Counted from the first letter of the stretch, positions 27,287-39,670 are shown. The stretch is DNA of 64,000 bases from Balanoglossus misakiensis (GCA_040954595.2 CM082589.2:6758001-6822000); one strand, 5' to 3'. The notes: generated from the letters alone by a model not told the origin. Numbers and translations: made by a program.

Positions 27287-28108
27287 TACGGGAAGATTAA
27301 ATTAATAGCGAAACCAGGAATTACTCAGATAGGCCAACATGGTTGAAGCAGTCAAAGCCAATTACCATGGCAACTGCAGGAAGAAAGATGAGGGACGTGC
27401 AGTGAGTATCACGGGAGAGAGACATCTGATTCAGGTGTGCTTGCAGCCATAACCCAGCAAAATTGGCTCCCCAGAGTTGAAACAAGACCGGTTGTTCAGC
27501 CTTGTCTGGAAGTTTTCCACCGGGCGAGTTGTCTTCACCATGGCAATGGTGATGTAGTGACCCAAATCTTTGTGGAGAGAGAAAAAAAAATTAAGGATTA
27601 ATCAAGTTTGTCGTGATATTTGCTTTTAGAGAAAAACAAACAAACTTGGACTTGACTTTGGGTCGTTTATGAGAAGAATAGACATAATTGTTTTATTACA
27701 AAGGGTGCTTTTTCCCCAAGCATGTTATGCGTGCTAAAAGTTAATTGAAAATTTTCAGGTACATTGTGTACTGTGATTTATCAGATCTATTGTCAAACTT
27801 TTTTTTTCTATGCACGCAATTTATGTCTCCTGCTCTCTGAAAGCTTTTTGCAGGCAAGATGTCGTTGTTTCTAAATCATGCTTTTTATGCTCATGCTTGA
27901 CTCTCAATTTTGTATTTTTTGCGTGTGTTCGTGCGATTCGCCATCACCACCATGCTCGCGCGCGCAATAATGAGAAGAAAGCTTGCCTAGCAACCGAAAG
28001 TGGGCTCTTTTGCTGTTTGTAAAAGAGGGAATACAGGCCGCCACCTGAGCCTCGGCAACAGCATTGAATGTAAAGTCTAATTGTGCTTTTCCCTGTGGGC
28101 TTCGGCAG

Positions 28109-28115
28109 TATAAAT
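28109..28115 (+). promoter_or_regulatory. TATA box of candidate promoter A
   Basis: TATAAAT sits in a GC-richer context (CGGCAG before, GGCTGCAG after). A start site about 30 bp downstream would fall near 28140, leaving a leader of about 48 nt before the ATG at 28188. The fit between TATA, ATG and downstream donor is the reason for the call. Confidence 0.5.
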
Positions 28116-28187
28116 GGCTGCAGAGAGCTCCCCGCTCACGAGGTACTAATAGTTGCTGTGCCAAAGCCTCGCTTTTATATATCGTCA

Positions 28188-28316
28188 ATGTCTCTCTATA
28201 ACGTTGTTCAACACCCTGGCGTAGCGACCGACTGCTATTCGACCTATGGCACCCCGAGTTTCCGCGCCCAGTTGCTGTCTAACATGCAGTGTTTCTACAG
28301 CCCTGCTTTTATACAG
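28188..28316 (+). CDS. Alternative first coding exon A (43 codons)
   Basis: The frame opens with ATG (MSLYNVVQHP) and runs 43 codons to ...CFYSPAFIQ, where the sequence reads ATACAG followed by GTCAGA, an acceptable though not ideal donor. The exon ends exactly between codons (phase 0), the phase required by the exon at 63133. The frame stays open for about 105 bp upstream without another ATG, and the TATAAAT at 28109 places the start of transcription just before this ATG, so the ATG was chosen for that reason. The residues are mixed and protein-like (Tyr, Cys, Pro, Gln; no low complexity). The Kozak context is weak (T at -3). No domain is recognised. By position and length it would be an isoform-specific N-terminus. 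The link across about 35 kb of intron is inference; it could also be a chance frame. Confidence 0.5.
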
Positions 28317-28845
28317 GTCAGAGATTTTCACTTTTTTTTAATGACTTAATTTCTGTTCGAGAAAAGTGTTCCTAATTCGCACACGTTATCTTTCTATTAT
28401 TCATGTTTTGGGAATCCCGACGTGATGTACTTTTCACTTCCGATTATTTCGAACCGTCGGTTAATTTTTCGGTCCAGTAACCCGGTGGCTTTTTCTGTGC
28501 AAGCAGCAAGTTGTTACAGTTTAGTGTTGTGTGTTTTTCTGCCAGTAATGCGGTATCAATAACGCCCATTGAAATGTAGACGCTGAGCCCGGGCCCCTCT
28601 CCGACGTCCAGTACTTGTAGTACCTTTTGAAGCCATTGCAATCAATTGTTTTATCCTGTGGCACTGCAAACAGTGCCAATTAACACTCTACAATAAACCG
28701 ATCCGATTGCTTTCCTTTCATTTGACTGGCATCGAGGGGTGTCCGTTCCTGCTAGTTTACACGATTTCTCCGTATCATTACAAGCGGCGTCTTCGGATTT
28801 CACATCGTCTTTTATGCGGAGTTATATTGGCGTGTATGTGGCAAT

Positions 28846-28968
28846 ATGTCGTTCATGTTTGTGTCTGAGATCCGAGCTGTTCTGTGTGGTAGTGAAAACT
28901 TCGCCCGTGAATGCGCCGTGCTCAAACGATGCCTGTTTCTGTGTTCTGGACTGAAATCAATCTCCGAG
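28846..28968 (+). CDS. Possible alternative first exon B (41 codons)
   Basis: The ATG at 28846 opens a frame (MSFMFVSEIR...GLKSISE) that reaches CTCCGAG followed by GTGAGA, a strong donor, and stops in phase 0, again matching the exon at 63133. The same frame also stays open past the donor to 29055. The peptide is Cys-rich and moderately hydrophobic and matches nothing I know. There is no clear TATA box at the right distance. A competing GTG-started frame covers part of the region in another phase. Supported only by donor strength and phase, so it is weak. Confidence 0.25.
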
Positions 28969-29579
28969 GTGAGAAGCAAACGTTTTTGTTGTCCTTCCCC
29001 CTCCATTGAATTTGAAAAACAGAACTGTGGTTTAGAAGTCGGCGAGTTGCCTTAGATTGGGTTTCCCAGTCAGACTGTTTCAAGTGCTATTCTAAATGGA
29101 TTTTAACTGTAACGTTCTATTGTTCATCTGACGTGAAAACAGTGAAAATTTTATCAAGATTAACGTCTTACTCAGTGACAACAAAACCCGAAAGGTTTCT
29201 TTAAAGTGGTTTTGCATGTTCCAACCTGAGCAACTCCGGGCGGATGTCCCTTTGACTGGCTGAATGTAACTTCTTTTCTTTTCTCCGGCTTTGCTAAATT
29301 GAAAGCAAATTGTTTGAATTGCAACACATATACAGGACTAAAGAGACGTTAATTAGCAGCTTAATTACCGCAAGATAAACTATCCCTGGTTTCTGTAGCC
29401 CGGACGGCCGTATTTGCTTAAATTAGAGGGTGTGTGATAGTTCCCAGAACAATACCTGGTGTCTGTCTGTGCTTTGTGTAAGCCATGCTACTGTGCCATT
29501 CATGACAGTATCATTTGAGCCAATAAAAACACCAGCCAGTCATGCACGCATTTGTGATGCTTAAGACATCCCCGGACGC

Positions 29580-29651
29580 ATGCCAAGTGTCGAGGTCCCA
29601 ACTTGCCTGTCTTGGTCATCCACGGGCAATCTGACTTTCCATCCGCTGCAG
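29580..29651 (+). CDS. Possible small first exon C1 (24 codons)
   Basis: ATG at 29580 (MPSVEVPTCL...FHPLQ) runs 24 codons to GCTGCAG followed by GTAAGC, a strong donor, ending in phase 0. A pyrimidine tract at about 29673-29689 followed by GACAG at 29714-29718 would give a 67-bp intron (29652-29718) that joins in frame to 29719. It could alternatively splice directly to 63133. No function is recognised. Short frames with donors occur by chance, so the call rests on the repeated phase-0 pattern. Confidence 0.25.
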
Positions 29652-29718
29652 GTAAGCTGCTGAAATTCCCCCGCTTTTCTTTTTTTTTCCCGAGCGCGCC
29701 CGGTGTATCATGCGACAG

Positions 29719-29781
29719 AGATATCTCCAACCGACTGCACCAGTGTTTACTGGTGCGAGAGAGTGTTGTACCGCAACACAG
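29719..29781 (+). CDS. Possible small exon C2 (21 codons)
   Basis: After the putative acceptor ending at 29718 the frame RYLQPTAPVF...CCTATQ runs to ACACAG followed by GTATGT (donor at 29782), again phase 0. The same frame also has its own ATG at 29710, so it could be an independent 24-codon first exon (29710-29781) instead of a second exon. Both readings keep the frame required at 63133. The peptide is not recognised. Confidence 0.25.
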
Positions 29782-29929
29782 GTATGTTTTGAAAATTTAT
29801 CCCCGGGTTTTGATGATGAGGCGGCAGATCGGTGTGTGGGATCGATCGCATTGTGTGGCTGGATTAGTTTTCCCCCCCTGTCGTACGACTCGAGCTAGCT
29901 CCATTACTCCGGTAACAAGCCCCTAACAG

Positions 29930-32900
29930 TGTACTGAGTGTGTAAATCTTTACGGTATCCACACTTCATGGCTGTCGTTACTATTCAGTATTCTGTTGTT
30001 TGTCCGGCAGATTTGCTTTCCTCCAAATTGGATATGTTTCCCCGTAGAGTCTGTCTCCCTGTGTCTTTAGTTTCCTTCGCCGGTGTCAGAATCTTTTTAA
30101 CATTTCGGGAATCATAACATTCCGGATTTTCAGATCCCTTTGTCAAAACCAGGAAATATTCCAAGAAAACCCATTTTGTGTTCCTGCACCAGAAAACCCA
30201 ATTGAATTCGACATATTCTGTGCTGAATCGCATATTAACTACCGCATAGGAATTTTACCTCCAAATTTAGATCAAATAACCGTTCGACTACCCACCTTCC
30301 TGTATAATTACATTATTTTTGTGATTTAATTATCAAAATAGTACGTAAATTAATTATTGTTTTTAATTGGTCCCGGCAGTCGCTGTGTTTTCTAACTGGA
30401 TTTTTAAATGGTTATCGGTCTTTGTTATAGTTTCAAATTTCAAAGTTATATTTGCTGAAATTTGTAATACAATAATGTTTGACGTTTGCTTGATTGGCGA
30501 GGGAGATAGTTTGACAGAATTTTGTATCCTGTTTAAAAATTCTATGAATATGGAGCTTAGGATTTCAGAGTGTTTTGGACAGTTGTTACCGAGGAATTGT
30601 TCTTAAAAAAACTTTGAAGTTCTTCTCGACTTTGAGCGCACAGGAAGTTGAATGGAGTTGAATAACCGAAAAGCAAAGTAGATAAAATATCGGAATGAAA
30701 TCGGAGGACTTTGTTGGTACTCAGGTTGGTTTTGTAAAACAAAAGTGCACTATGAGAAAAAATGTGTGTAATTTTTGTTACGTCGACTAAAATCATCACG
30801 CTTCGAAGTGTGTCAAGTGAACTCGGCGTAAGAAACGTAACAGAGCGTGTACTTGTTGGCATTCCTGAATCCATTCAGTAGCATTGGTGGCAAATTCTTT
30901 CACACTTAAGTTTGTGGAGAGTTTGAATTGAGAATACTGGACGATATTGTCGTAGTTAAACCCACTCTTTTCTCCCTCGCGCCTTTCTGAGACTTTCTGA
31001 AACTTTTAGTTTTACAAAAATGTAGTGAATTTGATCAAAATTGGTAAAGTTACTGGGTTGAAAATAGAAATATCGGTCATTACAGTGTATACTTTCAGCC
31101 CCTGAAATCATAAATTGCAGATTTTTAAATTTGCATTTGCAATTTCCAATTGGAAATGAGTTGCCATTTTTTATTGAATTGCAAAATTTGGACATGGTTA
31201 TAAAAAAAATCTGACCGTTTTGGTGGCGTTGGTTTGCGTGCTTGGTGAGTAACTTTGCTACGATAGAATGTGTGATTTAAAGAAAGCTTCTGTTTCAACA
31301 GTGCGATAATCACACCGAAAATTTTAATCAATATTTATTGCCGCCACTGAGAAGTATATTACAGACACTTGCTGTTCAATTTTAGGGAAAAAAATCACGC
31401 GACCGACAAAAAATGTTTATGCTTTGCCATCTTGTGTAATGAGAGTCAAGTGTAGGCTACACTTTGTAGAAAGTAAAGGAAATCCCTGCAGGTATGATTA
31501 AATATGTACAACCTTTCTCTTTTCCTCTCGCCTTTTTGCTTCGTCTCTAATTTTCCTTTTTTGTTCTGATTGTAAATAAAACATTGAAAAATGTCTTTTC
31601 ACCCGCGGTTAATTTTTACGACTTTTGCAGATAGTTTGGGGGGCTTTAGCTACTTTTTCAAGGGGTCAAAGTGTCCATTTTCGCAATCTATCACTAGTAA
31701 CTCTTGTCTCCATGGTACGGTGTATGCAAATGTTTTAGCGTTCTGATGTAAAAATAGGGAGAAGTTTTTTTTCCAAAAAATAAAAAGGAATCACAGTGGG
31801 AAATTTTTCATACAAGAATTTTGGCGAAAATTACTGAACAATGAAATTAGTGTCATGAGCGTTTTCTGGAACTTTCTTGAGTTGATGTTCTCTGTTTTCT
31901 GGTTGAAGGATTTCCCAAGGAGTGTACTTGGTTTATGTGTCGTTACAGGTGTTGCTATGGATACTCCGAAGAGTCTTTGCATGGTAGTCCTGAAAATTCA
32001 TATTGTGCCTCAGTTTAATGGTCTTTTCCCCTTTAATATGGTCTTTTGGTGTGTTTTCGCTTTTTTAGTTGTGTGTAAATCTTGGTTCTGAGATTTAGCG
32101 ACAAACTTTGAAACATATAAATTTGAAATTGCCACTAGTTTTCTATAGATTTGAATCAATCAGGGCGACCGAAACACTGTACTTGTACAAGATGGCCGGA
32201 GGTCGGAAAACCTTGTTAATTAGCCAGTGGTGAAATGCGACACTTTGCGCAAAATAAGGATTTTTCTCGGAATTGTAATTTTTTTTATCTTGATCGGTAT
32301 TAAAGATGTCGACATGCTGTGCCGAGCTGGGGATTTGGAAACAAAGCTACCCTAAAATCCAATTGTATCCTTGTGAGGCATAATTCAATAAGTAGTCGGG
32401 CGGTAGTACAGGTGCAACAGCCGTACTACAAAATGGAGATTACACGAAAGCCTTTATACCGAGGGGTCAAGGATGAAAGGTCAGGAGGTCGTACCGTCCA
32501 ATTTTGTCGGTTACTGTCGGAGAAGATTGCAGCGCAGATTGAAATAATTACATGATACCCACTTGATTTTTGTATCAAGTCTGTTCATGTTTTGAAAGAA
32601 AATTACTTGAGAAAACCTATCTATTAAACTGAATTGGATATCATGATGTCAGTTTTTTGTAATTTTCCACCTCATGCAAATTTTGTTGTCTTGTCTACTC
32701 TTATACGAAATGCAAACCCCTTGATTTCACTCAGCAAATCAAAAACTTGTTGCAATCACTTTCGAAAGAAATTACAAACAAAATTGAGGAACTTAAATAT
32801 TCCGTGAATTTTGTTATTTGTAATATGAATTATATAGAGTTTAGAAGTGGAGAAAATTCCTTGGGTTAACTGAAATGCTTACCGTGTCAAACGTTCTTGT

Positions 32901-34010
32901 GTTGAATGTTTTGTACATTTGTAAGACTTGCGTTTCTGCAGACCGACTGACAGGCACACACACATCCAGGCAATCAGTTGAGAATCTCAAGGTAGATAAG
33001 TTTCAACGAGTCCATCAAAGTCAATTAATATTCATATGGTTAGCGAAATTGAAAATTGCAATATATTGGCCCGCTATTCAGTTGAGTGTATCGAATTCGC
33101 ATCCCAGGTAATAATTGTTGCCCGAAGAGGTTTCGCAAAATGCTGAATTAAGCATGAAAATTGCTTTGTTCAGAATCAGTTTTCGCCTCTCCCCGATGCC
33201 ATTGGTGATAACCTTAGCAAGGCAAATTCCTTGTTGTCTCTGTTAGGCTGCCATCATGATCCACCGTCGCTTGTAGGTCGTTGAAAAAGATTCAAGGTTG
33301 TCGATCTAATTCTAGGTCATTTTTTTCCTCAATTTTGGGGGGAAAAAACTGTGTTAATACTTGTTATATGTTATTTATCAATCACAATTTGTACCACTGT
33401 TTAGTAAAACTAAATTCTTGCATTGTAATGAATGCTTGTGATGGTATGAGCTATAGAATTTTTTCTAATAGATTTTCATGTATATTTTCACAAAATGTTT
33501 TTTCAGAAGTTTTCTCTGACAGGCCAGGCTGTTATTGGCCAGAAATTCAACTGTGTTTTGATCCAATGATGAAGAGCAATTTGCAGTGACTGAAAAAAAA
33601 CACTGTTTGTAGTGTTTGTTATAGGGACTTTTCAGCTATAAAAAGCAAGGTGAACTTAATTATAAAGATGTACTCTTCATTTCTCTGTGCAGTTTAGACA
33701 TGGAGAGAACAGAATGGGAATCTTAGATGCATGATTGAATTAGACCGTATCGTTGTGAATCGTATCGTATCGGGACTAAAATAGGTCCTTCAAATCTAAG
33801 CAGAGTCGCCATAGCTTCTATCAGACATAAATCTGCCACTGATAAACTTGTTCAGTTTGATTGCATAGTTCTTGGAAATCACAATGATATCAGCTCAGGG
33901 AATGCTTTTTAACCTCCAGAAAGATATTCATTTCAATTTGTTCCTATCGTACAAAAACCCCAGCTTTTTAAAATAGTTGATTTCTTTGTTCAGTTTTTTT
34001 CTCTCTTTTA
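29930..34010. other. Non-coding, probable intron sequence
   Basis: AT-rich DNA with no supported exon. Donor-like words such as GCAG/GTATGA near 31491 and CCCAG/GTAATA near 33107 follow frames that end in phase 2, not the phase 0 needed by the exon at 63133. I see no other structure. Confidence 0.55.
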
Positions 34011-34106
34011 GTACAGTACAGTACAGTACAGTACAGTACAGTACAGTACAGTACAGTACAGTACAGTACAGTACAGTACAGTACAGTACAGTACAGTACA
34101 GTACAG
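34011..34106. repeat. Pentanucleotide array (GTACA), 19 copies
   Basis: A 96-bp essentially perfect tandem array of GTACA/GTACAG-phase units. The opposite strand reads as a perfect YCTVL peptide repeat in open frames, which is an artefact. Each unit contains the palindrome GTAC. Confidence 0.97.
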
Positions 34107-34748
34107 GACTGGAAAGGACATAACTTCCTTTTAATCCACCGCAAATGTGAATTGATAGAGAGATCCAAATTATTACATGCACATTAAAAAAATTGATAGT
34201 ATCAAAAGAGGCAGTCAATATAATTTAGCTTTTTTCGAAGCAATTTTTAGAGAAAATTTCATGTTCTGAGTTCACTTCCTGGCGTTGTTGATGAAGACAC
34301 TGGTTACCATGTTCAGAATGCTCTGATGTGTAACAGTCATCTTGCTTAGATTATGTTGGATATTCAGAAAAATCGAAATCATGGTTTTAGAAAATGGTTT
34401 GTGCATATATTGGTAATAACTTGCTTCTTACTTGTTAAGGCCTGTTGAGAAAAAATTAGTTTAATATGTCAGAGAGGGGGGGGGCGTTTTTGAGCTGCGC
34501 AGGCGTGTGTGGATAAAAAAAGCCATTTGTGGAAGGAAGTGTCTGACTAGCGAGGAAGCGCAGTGTCATGGAAGTTCATGTGTGTATTACCCGTGGGGGC
34601 ATTACTTAAAAACCGCGCTGTATAGTTCCTCCGTCACCAGCAGACCGTGTAAATGGGCAACTTGTTAAAAAATAATTAGCGACCTGTGGGACTTCCCTGC
34701 CGGCCGAGGATCCATCCAGAAAGGTGTGTTTGTGTATGTCGTTATGTG

Positions 34749-34835
34749 CACGTGTGTGTGTGTGTGTGCGTGTGTGTAGTCTTGTATGTGTGGTTTGCAT
34801 ATGTGTGTGTGTGTGTGTGTGCATGCGTGTGTGTC
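34749..34835. repeat. GT microsatellite
   Basis: Two (GT)n runs (about 34752-34776 and 34802-34820) with CAT/CGT interruptions, directly followed by a GA-rich array. Confidence 0.93.
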
Positions 34836-34848
34836 AGTGTGTATGAGA

Positions 34849-35069
34849 GAGATGGAGAGAGAGAAAAGTGAGAGAGAGAGAGAAAAGTGAGAGAGAGACA
34901 AAAGTGAGAGAGATGGAGAGAGAGAGGAGAGAGAGACAAAAGTGAGATAGATGGAGAGAGAGAGGAGAGAGAGACAAAAGTGAGATAGATGGAGAGAAAG
35001 AGAGAGAGACAGAGAAAGTGGGGGAGATAGCCAGACAGAGAGAGATACAGATGGAGAGAGAGAGAGAGT
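34849..35069. repeat. GA-rich minisatellite, 38-bp period
   Basis: GAGA-rich DNA in which the word GACAAAAGTGAGA recurs at about 34896, 34934 and 34972, giving a 38-bp repeat unit (with GATAGATGGAGAGAG) inside the simple repeat. Minus-strand Ser/Leu frames over it are not genes. Confidence 0.88.
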
Positions 35070-36439
35070 ACACATCAAACCCCCTGGACTCACGGAGCGC
35101 ATCAATTTTCCATGAATAACAGGATTTTTATATTGTACAAGGAGTGGATAAAGGGTGATGGGGGAAATGGGGAACGTGGGATTAGGCCATCAATTAGTAT
35201 ATTTCGGCAAATCTGGATGCATTGTTATAGACCAAATCCCTTGCAACTAGATCAGGTTACAGTGCCAGTTAGCCGGTGTGGATAATCATTCTCTGAGAGA
35301 AAGTACAGCACAGAACCTTCAGCAATCTGTGAATCAAACCGACTCTCAACCCCTGTAGGTGAATTTTTTTTTGAAGAAATCGTGGTCGTGAGAAATGATA
35401 GGGGGAAGACGGGTGAAGAGAAATGACAATTTTATGAAAATCTGATAAATTTTTCAACGTCGGGTCTCTCATCAATGGAGATTGGGCTTTTGAAGGCCGC
35501 GATGCTTGTGGAGGGAAAATGTGATTTGGGGCGATGCGGAGATTAAGAACAGGACAGGCAGGATGGTCGGGTATTAGACGTTAACGAGACCCGCGATGTT
35601 GTAGTTCAACTGCGGATCGCGTAATTGCACACAGAGGAAATGAGTGTTCCCTTAATGCAGATTGGAGATGCTCATCTCCAGTTGGGCAGCCGAGGCCTGC
35701 GAGCTTTTATCGGTTGGGTGTTTGTTTCGTATTTCCTCCACTGTCACTTCCACTTTTGGTCGGCAATTTGACATCTACCTCAGAGGGGTGTCATCGCTGT
35801 AGTTGTACCCTTCTGTGGAATATCGAGATTTTTAGAAGCCATGCATGATAATAATAATAGGGATCATAATATTTGTTGTTATTAGTTTTTTTTCCAGGGT
35901 ATGTGTCTTTTCAGTATAAAAATAAAAAAGACATAATCTCTAATGTCATAAAGATAATTTGAGTATTAGAACAAAATGCAAAACATTTCTGACCAGTGGG
36001 GATTTTAATGAAGATTTTAATAACCAGGAGAACATTGTTTGACGAAATTGCACGATAATCCTCAAAATCAAACCTTTTATAAAACAAACATGCAACTTTT
36101 TTGGAGGGGGGGGGGGGCAATTTCTTGTATTAGACAGCTAGCAAGGGACTATCAGTCATAAGACAGAGGATTATTACAGAACTGAATTTCCTGAACAGCT
36201 ACCATATCATTTTATCATCTTTCGATTTAGTCGAGAGGTGACAAGGATCACTCATTTTCTTGTTTCAGAATATGAATGCAGGGCTGTTTGTATAATTAAT
36301 TTACCCTCAATCCTCATATAGAATTACAGAATATGAATCAAAGGCTTTGTAAGATGTAGTTTACCTGATCAAGGTTAGGCTTTGTCTGAAAGTGAATTAA
36401 GGTTATTTAAAATCCATTAGCTGTAATTATATGCTGTGT
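35070..36439. other. Non-coding, nothing firmly recognised
   Basis: No supported exon. The stretch at about 35500-35770 is richer in GC and CpG than its surroundings and less repetitive, so regulatory DNA is possible. A G12 run lies at 36106-36117. Confidence 0.45.
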
Positions 36440-36589
36440 TCCTGTAGTTTTTGTTGCGCTACAATCAAATTGAATACTGTTTTTGGTTCAACTCTTGAAA
36501 GCATAGCAAATTTATTTTCCAATTGTTGTTGTTGTTTTTTAAAATTGAAATCATGTGTCAATAATAACAATGGTCATTTCATAAACACA

Positions 36590-36720
36590 GGCTGCATTCA
36601 GAGTTATGATATTTTAGCATACTTTAGGGATTAGAACAAGAAACTGTGGTTAATTACAAAGAAGAAAAAAGCTGAGAACAAAACTGAAATTACTGTAGCC
36701 AAAAGTAACAGGTACTAGAC
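36590..36720. repeat. Dispersed repeat copy, short
   Basis: Shares the string TTAGGGATT-GAACAAGAAACTG and the following AACAAAACTGAAAT-ACT-AAAAGT series with 37550-37620, about 0.9 kb away in the same orientation. Partial similarity by eye; non-coding. Confidence 0.45.
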
Positions 36721-37274
36721 CTTTTTAACATTGACTACCACGAAAATGCAATAAATTTGATTTAATATAAGATACGAAGAAAGTTAAATATCACTGCAGT
36801 TTAATTTTTTGGTAGTGGTTTTCAGTGATCCACATGCATTACTAGTCACATGCTTATAAAAAAATCCTTATAGATGAACGGTACTTGTTGTGTTACCGTT
36901 TGCGTTTTTATAGGTTGTTGTAAAGCCCGAACATTTGTTCTCCTCTGTGAGAACAATGTAGCCACATGACAGCAGTTATTAGATTCAAAGCTGCCGGCGA
37001 CACCAACAAACTTCCGTTTACGGAATAACCAACTGCTGGGGAAAAAGACTGATTGAAAGGTGTTTCCCCGAGCCACCATTTGGATCGTTGTAACGTCACT
37101 GACCTTTGAAGTGCACTAATATAGCAAATTTAGAAGAGCTATTAGCGATTTTGAGCTTGCATCGAACAGCAAACCAGCTAGCACATCATATCCAAGGACA
37201 GCTAGCTGCTTTATTTTTTATTTTGTTCGCAGTGACACCTATCTTTGTGGACACCTCTCTAATCAGGACACTTC

Positions 37275-37640
37275 TCTATTAAAGGGACAATAGCTTGGCT
37301 TTATTTTCAGTATTTTTGAACTTTGTGTCAAATGCAATATTTCTTGTTCTCTACTCCAAACAGCATGTGCTAATACATGTATATACCCAGTACTCTGCTT
37401 GTCGACATAGCCAGTTTATGTGTAACGGCCATTGTTATTGTTGACATATGAATTCTAGTCTGGATTTAATTCAAATTTTGCACAGTAACAGTGCTGGTTA
37501 TATTAAGGCTGTTTTGACAAGCTAAATAATGAGCATTTTATCATGCTTCAGGGATTTGAACAAGAAACTGCAGTAGATACCCAGAACAGAAATACTAAAA
37601 AACATAGCGAAAAGTTATAGTTGATGGAGCTTTAAAGTTT
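37275..37640. repeat. Dispersed repeat copy, longest
   Basis: Begins ATTAAAGGGACAATAGC and ends GTTATAGTTGATGGAGCTTT-AAAG, with relatives at 36590-36720 and 14880-15065. A fragment (AAAAGTTATAGCTAATGGAGCTTT) lies at about 46093-46116. The AAAGGGACA start resembles the ends of the TTAA miniature element at 16107, but the interior is different. It is probably a degraded non-autonomous element with no open frame of note. Confidence 0.45.
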
Positions 37641-39454
37641 AAGGACAGTTTGTCTGCTGTTTCACTGAAAAATTAGAATGTTAAACAAACTCTGACTTAT
37701 CAAATGGAAACGAAAAATCTGACGTCAGGTGTGCATGATTACTGTTGTCAGTTGACTGTTTTCAGTTGTAGAGTTGCAGAGTGGAAACCATGACTCTGTC
37801 ACTGAGGGCACTGCGATATTTTTTTTTCACAGCGGTCTCTTGGGTAAACTCATTACACACCCACAGACGAGATCATGACACAAATCATAAATTACCCACA
37901 TTATCCTCATAATTACCTATCTTTAACCTTGGTCCTTACTTCGTGAAACCATTTATCATGTTGTTGTATTTTTTCTCAATCTTCCTACCCCCCTGTGGGA
38001 GTTTTAAAATGGAACGACCTGTCATAGAATATAATGCGGGTTGTTCTATAGTTTCTGTCGGAATAGGGGTGGTATCTACGCTGCCCTTTGGATGACTTTG
38101 GTTTGCTACATGAAACCCCTGAGGTGAAAAAAGTAGTGTAAATATTAGCATTTAAGACTATGATGTGCGTAACAGTGGTTGCTGGAGATGAACATTCTAC
38201 ATCTATGAGATTTTTGTTTTGATGGTATGCTTGGATGAGAATTCAAAAATTTGCTCATTTGTAACATTTGTAGGCAAAACGTAGCACAGTGACTACAAAG
38301 TAAAATTTTACCAAAAAATGGTTGATTGAGCAAAAGTTTGATGTTCTGAGGCGTAAAAATCGTTTCTTGTTATCGTAATTAATCTTCTGTATTTTTATGT
38401 GTTTTATAATGAATGAGGTTGTGTTTTCAAGGAGGAAATTCACTATAATTCTGAAGGACGGTAGAAAATAGGATAGGAACGGAGAATTTTCCTGAAATGG
38501 GATATAGTATATCTCGTGTTTGGAGCTCTGTCGGTGTTCGAGGGATATGGCAACGTGTTGTGGAGCTGGTTGGGCTCAATGCCGTTGGATTGTTTGTGTG
38601 TCAGACACAGCGGGTGCGAGTTTGCAACAAGTAACGAACCAGGGAAATTCAGAAGAGAGAGATAGAGAGAGAGAAAAAAAATTGAGTCAATGAAGCAGAT
38701 GGCAGATGGCCTGATGAATAAGAGAATTCAAATAAATAAGCTCGCACTTATCCTCATGAGGCTGGGAGATTTTCCTGTGGGATTTGGTTGAAAAGATTTC
38801 ACCTAAATAACTGCTACAGAGCTGTTTGCGCAGCCTTGCTTTGTGCCGTGCCGACAAGATCCGTAGAGAAATACCCCAATTTTTGGCTTTATTTTGGCTA
38901 AACTGTTAAAAAGGGGGCTGTTCCCGCAAACGTCCATCGCCGGGCCACCCCTCTGCGGGGAATCAAAGTTGCTCTCGCAGGCGAGCTGGTTCATTGTTAC
39001 TTAAGAATTATGGATGTCGGGAAATGTTAATTAGCAATGACTGAGACAAATGGCGGCCGGGGTTTTGTTTTTGCGGTGGTGAGATCATGTGTTTCGGGAC
39101 GGAGATCGCTGCGAGAGCGGTAGGTCGGGACGCTGTGCGAGACAGCAAAGCTCAGGAAGCCTGTTGAAAGAGCGTGTGTGTGACTGTACCTCCGTTGATT
39201 GAGAGACTCTTTAGTACATTCACTGGCCAATCTGTACTATACTACGGTATACAATCACACATGCATGGCAGGTTGCTTGCCTGTGTGTTTGTTGTCAGAT
39301 AGTAGTAGTACACACACACGTACACACACGCGGTACATGGACTGGCGAAAGTGACGGCTGTTTGCGCAAGCGATTTATTAAATCCTGCGGCGACCCCTCC
39401 CCCCCACGGATGTGTTCCACAGGCCATCTAGCAAGCTTCACCCAGTGAGAAAAA
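37641..39454. other. Non-coding
   Basis: No supported exon. The last 700 bp become GC-richer (CpGs, ATGGCGGCCGG near 39050), leading into a possible promoter block. Confidence 0.5.
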
Positions 39455-39473
39455 GAGAGAGAGAGAGAGAGAG
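39455..39473. repeat. Short GA microsatellite
   Basis: A pure (AG)n run about 190 bp upstream of the TATA box at 39664. Confidence 0.9.
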
Positions 39474-39663
39474 TCCATCCTTCTGGCAGCTAACGGTTGG
39501 TAAGTGAAAGTCCTGTGCCGTTTCAGGCAGTCTGTCTAAGTCTAAGTTCTTTCAGCATGTCAGGGTAGACCCCAGCCTTTGTGAGAAGGTCAGGTACTGG
39601 ACCTCGGACCGGTATGAATGAGTCATATATATAGTAGCCTAGTACTGTGAGCCAACCACGGGG

Positions 39664-39670
39664 TATAAAA
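39664..39670 (+). promoter_or_regulatory. TATA box of candidate promoter D
   Basis: A textbook GGGTATAAAAG lies in a GC-richer block, downstream of a GA run and a TTG/GTAAGTG donor-like site at 39500. A start near 39695 is expected. A second TATAAAT lies at 40074. A short frame at 39817 and a possible 7-codon start exon (MDCVFSK, 40016-40036, then GTAAAT, phase 0) lie downstream. Confidence 0.35.

Noticed and set aside
32875-33107. 77-codon ATG frame ending at CCCAG/GTAATA
   Set aside because: It ends in phase 2, incompatible with 63133, and composition is like the surrounding non-coding DNA.
33928-34218. Perfect YCTVL peptide repeat frames
   Set aside because: Translation of the GTACA pentamer array. 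A pentamer read in triplets stays open by chance of its composition.
34665-35105. 146-codon Ser/Leu/His-rich minus-strand frame
   Set aside because: Produced by GT and GA arrays, which read open in all phases.
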